Of a stretch of DNA of 64,000 nt, positions 34,801 to 48,600 are shown piece after piece (positions within the stretch are counted from its first letter, which is position 1; each line of letters starts with the position of its first letter). Both the position numbers and the translations under genes were made by a program. The stretch lies in NCBI GenBank assembly GCA_033439265.1, contig JAVTVX010000035.1, forward strand, positions 7,420,001 through 7,484,000. The letters run 5' to 3'. The DNA comes from Dillenia suffruticosa (lineage: Eukaryota > Streptophyta > Magnoliopsida > Dilleniales > Dilleniaceae). A model generated the notes under the pieces. That model worked only from the letters and a program-made list of their open reading frames with translations, did not search any database and was not told where the DNA came from.

Positions 34801-36712
34801 GAAGTTTATTGTTGAATCTTGCAGCCAAATGAATATCACGTCTCCACTCTTTATGCTAGTTATATATGGAGGATTTGCAATCTGAATTCCTTGTTTTTCC
34901 TTTTAATTCTTGGAAGCCAATGGTCGTAAAATTACTATTTTATTTTTGCAGGAATCAATGAAATCATTAGCTAGAATGAGAAGAGATTCAAAAGAAAAAG
35001 AACTTAGTGCTTTGTTGGCAGGGGAACAGGATTCATGCTCCTGTTTTATTGAGGTCATTTCCATTTACCCTATTGGATCATATTGCACCAGACAGGATTA
35101 TTTACTATGCTCATGTTCAACATTGTCCTGATCTTTTCCAATCTTTTATTACACTCAACTTATATAGATATATATATCCGTTTGTTGATGACTAGTAGTT
35201 TGTTGACAATTTTGCTTAAAATTTAGATGTTCAGCACAATGAATAAATATTTTGAATTTTCATGGTGTCCTCCATTTCATTCTATGTTGAAGTCATATGT
35301 TCATCATATAATGTAGGTTCAAGCTGGAGCTGGGGGCACTGAGAGCATGGATTGGGCTAAAATGGTTATGCAGATGTATAAAATGTGGGCTCAGCAGCGT
35401 GGCTATGGTGTTACTGTGGTGGATGAAATGCCTGGTGAGATTGCAGGAATCAAGGTTCACCTTCAAACTATCACGCCATGTTTTTTATTTTATGGTTGTG
35501 AATGAATAATTGGCATTGTGTTATTAGGTCCAGGCATTTCCTTTTACTTAGAATTGAGCTTGTTCTCTCTTTACATGATTAAGCTCAGAATCTATGCATA
35601 CCTTTCATAGTTTGGGGGAGAAACGGTGTCTAAAATCTGAATCTAGCATCTGGGTTCTCAATCAGCTCAAATTTAAAAGTTAACTTTGGATTTTTAAATT
35701 GAATGTCTGTTTCAACATTATTATTGAAAAGCAACACTGAACTTTAATTTGTGAAGCTGGCTATGTTTTGAACTTCTCCACCTTGAAATTGCATAACATC
35801 CAACAACTAGAGAGCCACTTTGTGCACACGCATGTTACGTGTGCAATTTGTGTTCTGAATCTAGCTCAATTTAAAGCACTCTCCCTGATTCAAATCTTTG
35901 TATGTTTTGCCCATTATAGCGAGCAACCATCAAGGTAGAAGGTGAATACGCATTTGGATATGCCAAAGCTGAAGTAGGAGTTCACAGATTGGTCCGAATT
36001 TCACCATTTGACAGTGGAAAGCGCCGACATACTTCATTTGCTGCTGTGGCAGTAATACCAATTTTAGGTGATGGAGCTTCTCACGTTCAAATCAATGAAT
36101 CTGATCTCCGCATTGAGCGGTTTCGTGCTGGGGGAGCAGGTGGCCAACATGTAAACACTACAGAAAGTGCTGTGAGAATAGTTCACATCCCTACAGGAAT
36201 TACTGCCACTTGTCAAAATGAAAGGTCAGTAGAATTGTTTTTAACGTGTCAATTATATACTGAGGTTGAGTCACTGTCTGAATTAACTTGGCTTGTTGCT
36301 GAAGGTCACAGCATCAAAACAAGGCATCTGCGTTGGCTGTGCTTCGATCTCGCTTAGACCAGCTTGAGATGGCTCGCCAGGCACAGATGAATGCGGAACA
36401 TACAAAATCTCTAACTGAAATTAGTTGGGGGAACCAGATTCGATCTTATGTCCTCCATGTATGCTTAAAATAACTCATCTTGTTAACTATTTATTTGTTT
36501 GTTTATTCATTCATTCATTTATTTCTACAATAATAGTAGAAAGACTAACTGTCATTTTCCATGTTTTACAGCCTTATCGAATGGTCAAGGATCTTCGTAC
36601 TAATTATGAGGTTTCAGACCCTGATTCCGTCCTTGAGGGTGATCTTGATGGCTTCATCTTGAGTTATCTATCAGCCTCCCTGGATCAAGTTGAAGATGGC
36701 TCATATGAGTGA
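28891..36712 (+). CDS. PRFB: Organellar peptide chain release factor 2 (RF2/PrfB type)
   Basis: Inferred coding exons: 28891-28892, 29343-29411, 30113-30428, 30550-30762, 34952-35053, 35317-35454, 35920-36224, 36305-36458 and 36572-36712. They sum to 1,440 nt (479 residues) with GT-AG borders and matching phases. The protein ends translation at UGA/UAA by promoting peptidyl-tRNA hydrolysis. It has the RF2 stop-recognition SPF tripeptide (residues 308-310, in [12 protein letters not shown]) and the catalytic GGQ (354-356, in [13 protein letters not shown]). The first residues, [16 protein letters not shown], are rich in Arg and Ser without acidic residues, like a mitochondrial presequence. The protein resembles Arabidopsis At1g56350 more than the chloroplast RF2 (from memory). 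The ATG is formed across an intron (AT at 28891-28892, G at 29343). The 4.2 kb intron after 30762 holds a LINE remnant. No lesions were found. The N-terminal exons are the least certain part. Confidence 0.9.
32600..34650 (+). mobile_element. Degenerate LINE (non-LTR) remnant in an RF2 intron
   Basis: Broken frames resemble plant L1-type elements: an endonuclease-end-like stretch around 33150-33360 ([13 protein letters not shown], then RENSILSIL...), a GFKDMIEKW motif near 33485, and [12 protein letters not shown] at 34313-34348, as in the zf-RVT module. Multiple stops and frame changes are present. Target duplications and the poly-A tail were not resolved, so the borders are approximate. Confidence 0.6.
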
Positions 36713-37939
36713 GAATGAGAGACTATATTTAGGTATTGAGCCCAAACTAGATATAAGCTACTTGATCCCTAAGGAAGTTCTCCGCATGTGATGTCTTATT
36801 CAACTTCCCTGGTGACAGTAGCTCTCCTATGGGTTCTGAGCTTCAGCGAGTCATAGCCCAAAGCCATTCATAGAAATCCTGGAGCACAATTGAAAATCCC
36901 TCCCCCAATTCGTGGCAAGCCTGTGTAACACCAAATTTTATATGGCTGAATAAAACTTTGACAATATTCAACGGCCCATTGTTGACATTGTGCAGCTCGC
37001 TTATGAAGGGTAATCGTAGATCTGTACTTTTGACTAGGAATTCGAGCATGGTTGTGCCAGACCAGAAGGCATAGGAGTTGGGAGGTGATTTTTTTACATA
37101 TGCTCAGTTGGGTTTATTTCTATACTTATTGTATTGCAAACCCCTAAATGCAGCAGGAGATGATGCCCATAGAATTGATGGCATGCCCATAGAATTTAAG
37201 GCTGTGCAGATGTTTAGAATGCGAACCATATCTTAAATTACTGCAGGTTGTAGTGTTGGCGAAGCCTAGGTGGGAAGCAACGGGAACTTGCCTGCAGCAA
37301 ATTGAAGGTCCAACATCAAATTTTGTTTCCTGGATTTGGATTTTTTTATTTTTTCTTTTTATGTTAAAACCAGTTATTCAATGGATTGTGATTGGGGTTA
37401 TGGTTTCTTGATTTGTTCTATTATCACCGATATTCCATCCTTCTATCTGTTAACTTGATAGCACAGAGAAATCACACCAAAAAAACATTTACCTCATGCA
37501 ATAGCGGTACTTTCGTCACAGCACGTGCACTTCCTAAAGTTGGTTGGATTCTAAATGGCATGGAATGAGGAGAGATTTGGTTAACATTTTGATCTCTACA
37601 ATCTGCTAGCAAGAAAACCTTTTAGCTTGTAAGGTATGGCTGTTCCGTCCATATTTACAAGCTTTAGTTCCACTTGGGTCATCACCGTGCGCCTAACAGC
37701 ACCAAACAAGATAGAGCTGCCCTGGCATACCTTTTCGGCATTACCCAAAAAGAAGAAAGGCCCACCAGCCAAAACTTGACAGAGCAATTCAACATAGATA
37801 CCTACCCTAGCTCGATTAGAAACTACACACAAAAAATCCTTTTCTAACTGCACAAAAGTACCATTTTAAATAATTAATTCCCTGTATTCTTCGCTTTTTA
37901 TCTGCTACCCATTGAGTTTCTAGGCCCTTTTAGTTTCCT
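36713..37939. other. Interval between the RF2 gene and p23 remnants
   Basis: It holds the RF2 3' flank. A minus-strand open frame of 85 codons at 37596-37853 has no family resemblance that I recognise and no supporting splice context. Nothing else is supported. Confidence 0.4.
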
Positions 37940-40258
37940 CTAAGCTTTGTCCAAGTCTAGAAGATCTGCAGCACAGCCAAGAAAGTATGCACAGGTATTG
38001 GTTAGCAACAATAAACTGCTATGAACAATGATGACTATGAAATGCAGCCAAAATAAAATAGAGCATACAGGTGCGCATGAACATAACATGCTAGGTAAGG
38101 ATTGGTAAAATAAAACAGAGGGAGACCAGGAAAAGCTTCGTGGCAGTAGATTGTACTAGGAATCTATCCTCTCCTTAACCTGCAAAAACGACTTAACCAA
38201 CTAAACCACCATATTTCATATTAATAAGGGTTTAGCAAGGACAAATCAAGACAAATTCTTAAAGAACACAGGTCGTAATTGCATGTAACACCCCAATAGC
38301 ATCTTTAGCTGTAGAAATTTTAATTCACACACCAAGGTCAGAACAGGCAATGGCTATATAGATATTTAGCAGCTAAAATTGAGGTTTTTATAGGACATCA
38401 TATCATTGTGTAACCCTTCAATAGGGGTGTAAGAATTTTTTAAGGAACTTGTAAAATAAATAAATAAATAAATAAAACTCCAGCAGAAGATGTGCCTCCA
38501 GAAAGGGGATCCGCACCAAGCCTGGTAATTATTTATCCAAAATACGTATAAAAACCGTACCATGTATTAACCCATGAACTTCAAAATTATGGTTCAACCG
38601 ACTCAACCCTACTTGGTGTGGATTTGCACTAAGCTTGGAAATTATTAAAAACTAATAAAAAAAAAGAACATACTTGATATTTCTTGTAGTGAAAAGCTCC
38701 TAATATTTTCATACCAGAAGACTAGAAGAACTAACAACTTGGTAGCAAGAACTTACTATTGTCTGAATCTACATCATCCTCGTCACACCACTTATTCCAA
38801 TCAACCTTGAGATATGGAGGAGGTTTCTCATTGGACTTCATTAGTCTATTCCACTAACCTTTCTGCTCTTTCTGTATTGTGCATCTTATGTTCCTTAATC
38901 CAACATTTGTTTTACATTTCTTCGCAACATTTATTTTACATTTCTGCGCTTCAAGAAATACAATCAAAACATTAAAAGTAGAAAATTAGTTACTTCTTGA
39001 ATCGGATTTTGATAATTTTAGCCTAAAAAAGACATGTTGTCCATGTCTTAGAACATTGAATCAACATTGCATACGTAAAAGGTCTGAGCAAGGTTTGGAT
39101 GTAATTCTACTAGTAGAACCCAGTTAGAAAAACAGCTTGCATGACATGCAAACGCCCCTGTATTCAGGGAAATGCATATGCAGGTCTGCATTTGCTTTAA
39201 TCTCTAAAAAATTATCTCTTCCTTCTTGGCTAGATAAAGGGGAATGGTTGGGACTCAGATCCTGGACCTAACAATAGGTGTGAGGTACCATAATCCTATT
39301 TTGGGACCATTCGGGCTAAAGCTCATGGCAAGATCAAATTTAAGATGATGACAAACTTCATTAATTCTCTAACCAAGAACCCAACAACATATTCAGGACT
39401 CAACATTATACATATGACTGCAGAATCTAAATTGAAGATTTAAAAGGCAGATTGACAAAGACTAACAGCACAGGAACAGGGGAGAGGATTATTTTATTAA
39501 TACAAAATTTACCAACTAATTTTTAGTAAGACCCTTTTTGTTCTTTTTGCAAATGCTTTGCACATCAGTAAAATGTCAAATTTAATGAATATTTGTAAAT
39601 AATAAGAAGTCGAATATGAAACTATGGGCTTCTAATGACTTTTTTTATGATACGACCAAGGCTGTCTTAACTTGTATTGTGAAGAAAATGATCTAAATTA
39701 ATCTGAACATTAATAGTCTTTTTTTTTAATAAAAAATCTGAACATTAATATCCATTTGTCATATTGAGGAGAAAGAAGTGATTAATATAAATTAAGATCA
39801 ATCAGAGGATTGTTGGAACCAAATGGAGTTAAAACCAGTTCCTGGTTCAAAAATTAAAAATCAATGATGGCGAAGACACTCTACAACTGATTTTAGAATG
39901 ACAAGACTAACATACGGAACTTGATGCCCAAATCTTTGAAATCTTCTAGTTATATGGTGCCAAACGTAAGGAACCTGATATTGAACTGAGTGAAGTGGTA
40001 AAAGAAATTTGCAAGGTACACGAAACAAAGTTGAATATGAATACATGCCAGAGAATGAAAAGCACACCTGAGGTACTATTGTTCCATAGAGTTCCAAGCT
40101 AAGGTCAAACAGTTGACCTTGCAATCTCAGGGCAAACTGCAGAGAACCTAAATAACCCTTGAGGCTCACATTTCACTGAAACATCTTTTGCATCTGGTAA
40201 AGCGATGGTTAGATAGAGCCTCTCCGAACGTTGAGCCCAAAGAACCTCTGGATGTCGA
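37940..40258 (-). pseudogene. p23-like co-chaperone (CS domain) gene remnants
   Basis: Three blocks are seen on the minus strand. 40068-40258 encodes [20 protein letters not shown], then a frame change near 40125-40141, then [15 protein letters not shown]. 38757-38853 encodes [20 protein letters not shown]. 37940-37975 (tentative) encodes LLDLDKA and a stop, like the p23 C-terminus. These are hallmark segments of plant p23, the Hsp90 co-chaperone with a CS fold (family knowledge). The frameshift in the CS domain, and my failure to find the exon between 40068 and 38853, indicate decay. The expected first exon (a few codons with the ATG) was not located upstream. Splice borders of the found blocks are canonical (TTTCAG before 40258, GTGTGC after 40068, GTAAGT after 38757). 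Confidence 0.75.
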
Positions 40259-40259
40259 C

Positions 40260-42480
40260 TGAAACATAAAATTTAGTTAAACAAAATAAAAGTACGCAAA
40301 TGTAAATTAAGATTCAAGCATATGAAAACAAAATACTCAAAAGGAATGCAAAAATCTCGTTATCCCATATTTCATAAATTCAAACCAAATAAATAAGAAA
40401 AATCCAGAAACGGAAATTGATACTTTAGATCTCAAGTTTAAATATTGGAAACGACAAAAAAGATTTTAAAAAAACTAATCCTTAAAATGGACTCAAATGT
40501 TCGACTTGGATTAATCGAACAAAACCCGCATATCTCGAAAGATGATCAAAGACCAATGAAAGATATTGACTTGAAAAATGAGCACCGCGAAAGTAAACCC
40601 AAATTTTGTGGTGATCTTCCAAATATTTTGATACTGCGTTGATGTTTGCAAAATTTAAAGATTTTTCCTTGGATATAAAATTTTATATTTTAATTTTTAT
40701 TAAAATATCTTTAAAATGATAAAAATTGATTTACAGATTAAAAAAAAATACATAATAGGTAGCTATGACCTATGATAACTTCAATTAATCATATTTTTCT
40801 CCAAAATTCATCTTTTTAATTTTTTCTCCTATTTTATAAATTAAATTTAATTCCTTTACATGCATCACATGCATTATTATTAGTATTAATACATTTAATA
40901 TTCCTTTTTATTTTTTAATATTAAAGTGTCGAATTATCAAAGAAATATCATAATTTTTAATAAGAATAATGAATTTGATAATCAAGTATAATTAAATAAT
41001 TATAATAATTTATATCTTGCAATTATTTCTTTTTAATTTGCTTCCTGTTTTTTCACTCTCTTTCTTCGCACACACTGCTTAAATATAAATTTAATTACAC
41101 TAATTATATATATATATATATATATATTTTATAATTTTGATCTTTTGAAGAAATAATTTTAATGGGAACGCTTCCAAGGAACAAACCACGTCTGAATCAC
41201 CTTTTATTTCCAGCAATTTGATTCCTAGTAAGTGGCATGGCACAAACACCAAGAACATCAACGAATTAATCGCAACCTTAATCCTAAATTTGAGGGGAAG
41301 AGACAAAATATAAAATAATAAAAGAAAATCTCGAAAAGTTCTGCACTTTTCTCTGGCATAATTAACGGCCCCAACGTATGCACATGCAAAAATATTTTAT
41401 TACTAAAAATAAAATATTTTTAAATTTGGGACAAATAGAATAACTCTTATTATCCTACTAACCAAATATCATCACAACTCTCCCTCCTTATATCTTTACA
41501 TAACTTCTTAAGTGGAAAAAAAAAAAAAAAATTCGTGTGAGTTACTTTTGGAAGGATATTGTACATTGTTTGAGATCGAGAGATTGAGTGAGATAAGTTA
41601 AAAGAAATATACATACATTCTTTTGCGTGAGAAATATTGAGGGATTGAAAACTTTTCGAATAGGAAAAGTTTTCTCATTAGATTCACCGGATTTTGGGTT
41701 GAAATATCGTGAATCTATGGTGGTAATTCGATTTCATGATTACTATTCCAACCGAGAGTTTAGATCGAGAGATTTCGCAGTTTGCAGTTCGGTGATTTTT
41801 TGTTAACTACATATTAAAATATTTATCTGAAAATCTCAATTATTTAATTTGTTGTGTTTTGTTATACTTCCGATTCATATGAATAGATCTAACATAATCT
41901 ATTTATAATTTCTTTTTTATTTTACAAAATAAAAATCTAGAATATTTTTTAATATCCTTTTTCCAAATATGTTACAAAAATTCATTTATCGTACTATAAA
42001 ATTTAGTATTGATAAAATTAAAAACCATCCCCTTGATTACAACGATGTTTATTTTTTTATTTCTTAGATTCAAATTATTATATAAAAAAATTAAAATTTT
42101 TTCTTTTATTCGATTACTATTTAAAATGTTTAATAAATAAAAGATTTTATATTTTATTTAGGATTTTTGTAAATATTTTGACTTGACATTCTATTTATTA
42201 GGACACTAACAAAGAAAATGAAAGAAATTTTTTTTTAATTAATTAATTAATTTATTTATTTTTAAATTTAGGTCCACAAGAATTTCAAAATCCATCCAAA
42301 GTTCACCTGGAAATGAAATTAACATGTAGAAGAATGTATAATTTGCATGAGCGTCCGTAAACGGTACAATAGCCCCACATGGGACCAAAAGGGGCGATTC
42401 ACTATCACATATTAGGGCATGAGCGTCTGTGGCCCCCACTCGCATTGGTCATACGATTTTACTACCTTCCATCCGCCATA
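40260..42480. other. AT-rich intergenic region
   Basis: It contains an (AT)n run at about 41105-41128 and long A/T tracts. No coding similarity or transposon ends were recognised. The right end leads into the RRP6-like promoter, with a CT microsatellite at 42493-42516. Confidence 0.5.
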
Positions 42481-42484
42481 CATA

Positions 42485-42515
<31 letters not shown>

Positions 42516-42557
42516 ACTAAAATAACATAAGAGGCGAGCGCCACAGAGTTTGCTTTA

Positions 42558-42569
42558 ATGGCGACGTAA
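42558..42569 (+). other. Minimal upstream ORF (ATG GCG ACG TAA) before the RRP6-like start
   Basis: Three codons and a stop lie 37 bp before the main ATG at 42607, downstream of the CT-rich leader. If it is in the transcript, ribosomes would have to reinitiate or scan past it. Confidence 0.5.
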
Positions 42570-42606
42570 AACCCTAAAAATCTCTCCGGTCATCGTTTTT
42601 GCTTCA

Positions 42607-45600
42607 ATGGACCCGAACGAAGATGTTGAGTCGCTGAAGCGAGAGGCGGAGTCTCTACGCAAGTTAACATCTGGTTCAGTAACCTCATCGGCGTTGAGGC
42701 TTTCGGCTTCTTCTAGACGTATACCGTCTAACAACGACTTCCATTTCTTTTACAATTTCCCCGAATTCAAGTCTCCAATCAATGAAATCTCTCAGCAGTC
42801 GCAACTGATGCTGGAAAAAATTGGTTCTTCGGAGCATATTTGGGGAAAACAACTGAAGTTCCCTCACGAATTTGACGAAGATGCGTACGATTGGCTTGTT
42901 AATGTGAACGATGAAGTGTTCGAGAGGTTCGATGTTTCTTTGGATGAGTTTCATAGGTCGAGGAAGCAACAAGAACAAAGCGGCGCGAAATCGATGAATA
43001 CGGCGGATGCCGAAAATGGGTTTCAGTTGGTTTATGGGAAGAAGAAGAAGAAAGAAATGCGAAATTTGGAAGAGAAAGAAGAGGGGACTCAAGATTTGAG
43101 TGTGAAAGTTGCCTCTAGGGATAAAAAAATCTCGGGAGGAGCAAAGGCTCGTGTTCCTTTTCATATTCCAACCATTCCGAGGCCGCAAGATGTGTTTAAG
43201 ATCCTGGTTAACAATTCGAATCAGCCCTTTGAGCATGTTTGGTTGCAGAAGAGTGAGGATGGTACTCGGTTCATACACCCATTGGTTAGTTTCTTAGTTT
43301 CTTGATTCTGTTGTATCTTATGACTGCTTTCTTGCGCATGTTTTTGACTGTATTCTTGCATGTGTACACATGACATGTTAAGTGGATTATGTTATTAACT
43401 CGAATACAGTTTTGACCATGTTCAAGGTTGTCATTTTTCAACAAGTCATTGTGCCTTTTCTTCATGTTTATGATTTATAAGATTGAGAGGCTTGGGTGGG
43501 ATTCTTTTTGGGTTTTCTTTTAAAGATTTGCCATGTTAGGCAATTTTGACAAAAGAAGGCATACTTTTTTCCTCATTGTTTATGATTATGTAAGAGGAGT
43601 TTATACCTTCGACGTGTTTAAGTGCCAAAATTATGTATAGCTTTGGTGTCACAATCTTTTAAATCAAGATTGATGGTTCTTGTGACTAGGTTTCTTTTCA
43701 TGGATTCATGTTCTTTTATAAAGCTTGTTTAATATTTCAAACTTTTCATGTACTTATTCAAAGTTTCGAAATTGCTTGCTTATCTGATGTTGATGCTTAG
43801 ACCCAAAATAGTTCCTTTATGCACTTTTAGACCATTTGCTCAGGAAATTGGTTTATGCCAGGTTATGCCTGTTATGATCGGAGACTCTTTCTTTTATTTT
43901 TAGTATTGACACTAACAGGGTTTTATTACTGTGGTTTGAGAATAATCTAGGTTGAATCATACTTGCTCCTACATTTAACTTCAACATTTTATGGAAGCAG
44001 CATCTTTACGGGTTGCCCTGACTTTCATTCTTAAATTAAACGAATAAGTTGGCCATAATTATTTCATTATTTGGGCACTTTATGTGATGTTTCATTTTGT
44101 TTTAGTCTTAAGGATAGTCTTATTTGATTTCCATTTTGGTTTCAAATGAAACTATTGAGTCTACCTTGAATTTGGATAAATTGAAGGTCAAGTTCTTGAT
44201 CTGTCAAGATTGAAGTTAATCCATTTGTGAAGTATAATGGAGATGTGATAGTGACTGAGGGACTGGTTCAATGTGGGGACAGAGCCTGTGATGATGAGTA
44301 CTTGGATTGATCTAATCTGATTCTTCAGGTCGTATAGGGCATTGGTGTGTTGCTCCCTCTTCCTCCTTGAGAAACTTGGGTGAAGGTTTTCAGAACCTTT
44401 TTATGATGAATCTTGTAAAAAAATTTTTTACAAGGAAATGTTTTTTGTTTTTTTTTTTTTTTTTTTTTGGAAGCCATATAATTTCTCTATAAGTAAGTGT
44501 AAATTGATCATTACACAAAATATATTGACGTTGAATGCAACCTCTACCATATAAGAGGACGCTTCCAAACACCATGTAAAGTTCAAACTAATGGCATGAC
44601 ATGACATAGAAACAGGTATTAAAAAGTATTAAAATTCATATATAGCATCATAAAAATGGAAAAAGTTTTACTAATATTCCAAGTTAACAAACAAGGTATT
44701 GCATGCTTTTTTATTTTTATATCCTAGCTTTACCTTTGCCTTCATTTTACATATAATTTTTCAAGGTCTTTATATGTTCCGTAAAAAGTTATATTATTTT
44801 TCTGTCAAAAAAGTTTATCAATTCCTTTATTCTTAATTTTTATACTAACTCTTATTTTGAGTTTTTGGTATGTCTTGATGAAGTTGAAAAAAATGTTAAT
44901 TATAAAGCCCGGTGTGTATTATTATTATTATTATTATTATTTTTTTGGTGTTGGAGAAATGTCATGTAAGGTCAAAGAAGTGTTTGAATGAAAGGAAAAT
45001 ATCATAAAACATGGATATGACCATTCAGTACATGCCTTCATCAGTTTGTATGCGTGCCATGTCCAAGAAGGTGTTCAAGATGTACTGGGCTGCATTTTTT
45101 GAAGTGTTGGTGCTACATAGTGTTTTTTTTTTTGGCCCATCTTCTCTTGCGTTCTTCCTTGCAATAACTATTGGAAGTTGATTTGATCTTGAAATATTTA
45201 AGAGAATTGCAAGTTGATTATTTGTTCGATCAAGTACAACAAAGGTTGAGCTATTTGTTTGTTGATGATGGAGAGTTGAGATGTTTTCTGTTCTTTTCAG
45301 ATGCAGTGCATCTGTCAAGATGGGAGTCTCTACCAATGTGAAGAAACAATTACTGCTTATCTCTGCTTACTTGGCAATCTTTGTTTATTTTTTTCAGATT
45401 TGCAAGTGTTGGGTTCCAATATAAAGAAAAAAACCTTCTCAATTAAAGATCTCTTTGTTGATGCCCTTAGTTTTGATTCTGATTTTGAGATGGAGATAAA
45501 TCCAGTTGCTATTCATATGTGATTTATGTGTTTCTTTTGTTGTTCTCGGTTTTTGTCTTTTTCTTTAAATTAAATCTAAAGCATTAGGCTAAAAGGAAGG

Positions 45601-48600
45601 ACCTGGGGGACTCTTTATGTTTGTAGATATTCCATGCTTCAGTTCTCTTTTGCAGATATCATATTATCTCTTGTGCTTGTTTGTTAATTCAAATTCTCTT
45701 TTATTTTTTATAGCCATGCTTTTGCAACTTTTTTTACTTGCCAAGATAGATGAAAGTGTGATAAACTGAACTATGATAAATTCTGATGTACAGGAAAAAC
45801 TCTCTGTGCTGGATTTCCTTGACAAAGATGTTGAGAATCTTGAGCCTGTAGCACCGCCTCCAATAGAGAGTACACCATTCAAGCTTGTTGAAGAAGTTAG
45901 AGATTTGAAGGATTTAGCTGCAAAGTTGCGTGGTGTGAATGAATTTGCGGTATATTTTTGTAACAATTATTTTGTCACTAATATATATATGTATGTATAT
46001 ATATATTTTTTTTGGACTTTTATCATATTGCTTTTTTTTAGTAAGACTATGTAATTTCATGAATATCTATGTCATTTTGAAATTCTTGATTGTCTTTGGT
46101 TTCTGGTTTGGGCGCCAATCTGCATCCAAATACTTGTAATTGTGGATTTCTAGTTTGCTTGAAGCATAGAAGTTTACATGATTCTGTGTTTGGTTTCCTA
46201 TTGAGATAATTATAGTGATTATAGAATCTATTTATTTGGTTTTAATTTTTGTTTGGTCTGTTGTCTGAAAGCATAGGTGACTACCATTTTTCTTTTCTGC
46301 TTACGAATACATTACTAGATTACTACAGTTAATTTATTTTACTTGTTATCCTGTTGTCTCTTTCCTTGATATTGATATTGCCTTACCTTATTGTAGGTTG
46401 ATTTGGAACATAACCAATATCGATCTTTTCAAGGAATGACTTGCTTGATGCAAATTTCAACTAGAACAGAGGATTTTGTGATAGATACACTTAAGCTTCG
46501 CATTTACATTGGTCCGCATCTTAGAGAAGTTTTCAAGGATCCCACCAAGAGAAAGGTTGATCTTATATTTGTTATGCCTTTTTGGCAAGCTGAGATCTTC
46601 TTCATTTTGGGTTGATATGTTGGATTTGTCAGGTCATGCATGGAGCAGATCGTGATATTGTGTGGCTTCAGCGAGACTTTGGCATTTATATCTGCAATTT
46701 GTTTGATACCGGGCAGGTCTATCTCTAAAAGCACTAATTTTGAATTCTTTGAGGGGTGCTTTTTCTCTTGTATTTTTTTCCTTGTCAAGGATAGATGTTG
46801 AAAATTTTGGCGTATAAACAATAAAGCAGTTACATAATAGAATTCAAATATTTTGTAGATGATAATGGTTATTGCATCTAAGTGCACTTAAAGATTGAAC
46901 CTTGTGGTGCTATATATCTTGTAATGAGCAACAACTCAGGAATATATGGTTACCTTTGCTCTCTTTCTCTCTCTTCTTCTTCTTCTTCTTGCCCTGTTTT
47001 ATACTTCATGTTTTTGCCTGTTTTTAGGTGATAGGTTAAGAAGAAGATGAAATTTTAATGTTACATCAAAGAGGATAAGACATACTCCAAAAGAAACATA
47101 AACAGCAAACAGGGAAAGCATTTAGTTTCTAGAATAAAAGTGTGGCGTCTCATTTTAAATTGGCTGAACTTTCTAGGAAATAGGTCTGGGTGGCATTATG
47201 CAGCTTTTCTAGCACTTGGCTTGAAGATTATGGTTTTGTGATCTTTAAAAGGATAAATTAGGGTTCATTAGTTCGTGGTTTTTTTTTTTAAAAAAATAAC
47301 CCAAATCCACAACCAATCCAATGCAAGCTTGTTTGTCACTGTCCCACTTCCACATATATTCCCCGACCCATTTACAGGTTTTTAAAAGCCTACTCCCTGA
47401 CCCATTTATTGAAAGCATATATTCCTTCTTCGTCTCCTGATAAAATGGTGTGGAATAATAATGTTTGTGGTGGGTTCTCTTGTGGCACTTGCTTTGGTCA
47501 CCTTCCTTTGATAACATTGTTAAAACCGGGTAGTTTTACACCGATCCCCTTTTTATTGAATAACGTCTGGAAGATTAAGTTTCTCAACAAATTAAGGATT
47601 TTGCATGCACAATCTTGCATATTAGAATTAAGATGATGATATTTTGGAAGGACACAGACACCAAGTGGGGTTTTGTCTCAAAATGTATGGCAACATGCTT
47701 TCTTGCAACCCTGGATCATTTGGTTCTATGTGCTGTAACCTCTTTTGTATTTTTTGTGATAGTTGGGTGCCTCCAGGAAGATCTGTGCCCATAGAGTTTT
47801 AAAGGATTTGGATTCTCTCGAGATACCAAAATCCTTGGAGCTGTGCGAAATAGGAGACCGTTCAGTGTGTTAAGAAAGGGATGCCTAGCTGTTCAAGAAT
47901 CAAATTATTCCCATTTCTATCATTTGGGATGAGATTATTTTAGAATTATTATTATGGGTACAAAATTAGGAGCTTCTAATGGCCTTTGGAGATAGGGGGA
48001 TTGGAGAACTGATCTTCTTGTTGACAATCTTGTTTATTGTTGTATTTTTCTTTTCTTCTTTAATGTCTGTGTGCTTGGACCAAAAGGGAAATTTATTGGA
48101 TGAACAGATCATGTATTAACATTTGTGCCTTTTGATTGGTTTCACATATTTTGATGAATTAAAATGTACAAAGAGAAAGTGAAGCAGGCAAATAATTAAT
48201 GATTTAAATAATTAAAAATATGTATTTTTATGATTTCTAATTTTCAGAAGGCATATGATTTAAGGCTAGCACTGGCGTATTAGCTGGAGCATGTATTTGA
48301 ACAGTTGGTTGTTTATGTATGTGATAATGTATTTATTTTTTCCTTTTAATTATCTTCCATTACCAATATATGACCCTTCATCCTCATGTTCCCCTTTTTA
48401 GTTCTTATCTGTAAAATTCTCTCTCTCTCTCTCCCTCTCCCTCCCCCCCATTCTTTAATAGAAGATGTTGCTACTGCATTAAGATGATTTTTAGTGAAGG
48501 AGGTGCCTGAAAGGTCCTCTCTGAATCCATTTCTAAAGGTTTCTGACCTTTATCACAGTGTTCTGGCTTGACTAATTGGTGTAAATACAAAGTAGAAAAA

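Noticed and set aside
37596..37853. 85-codon minus-strand open frame
   Set aside because: No family similarity was recognised and there is no splice or promoter context; this length is expected by chance.
42685..43278. 197-codon frame antisense to RRP6-like exon 1
   Set aside because: It is a shadow of the real exon, whose sense product has a recognisable Rrp6 N-terminal domain.
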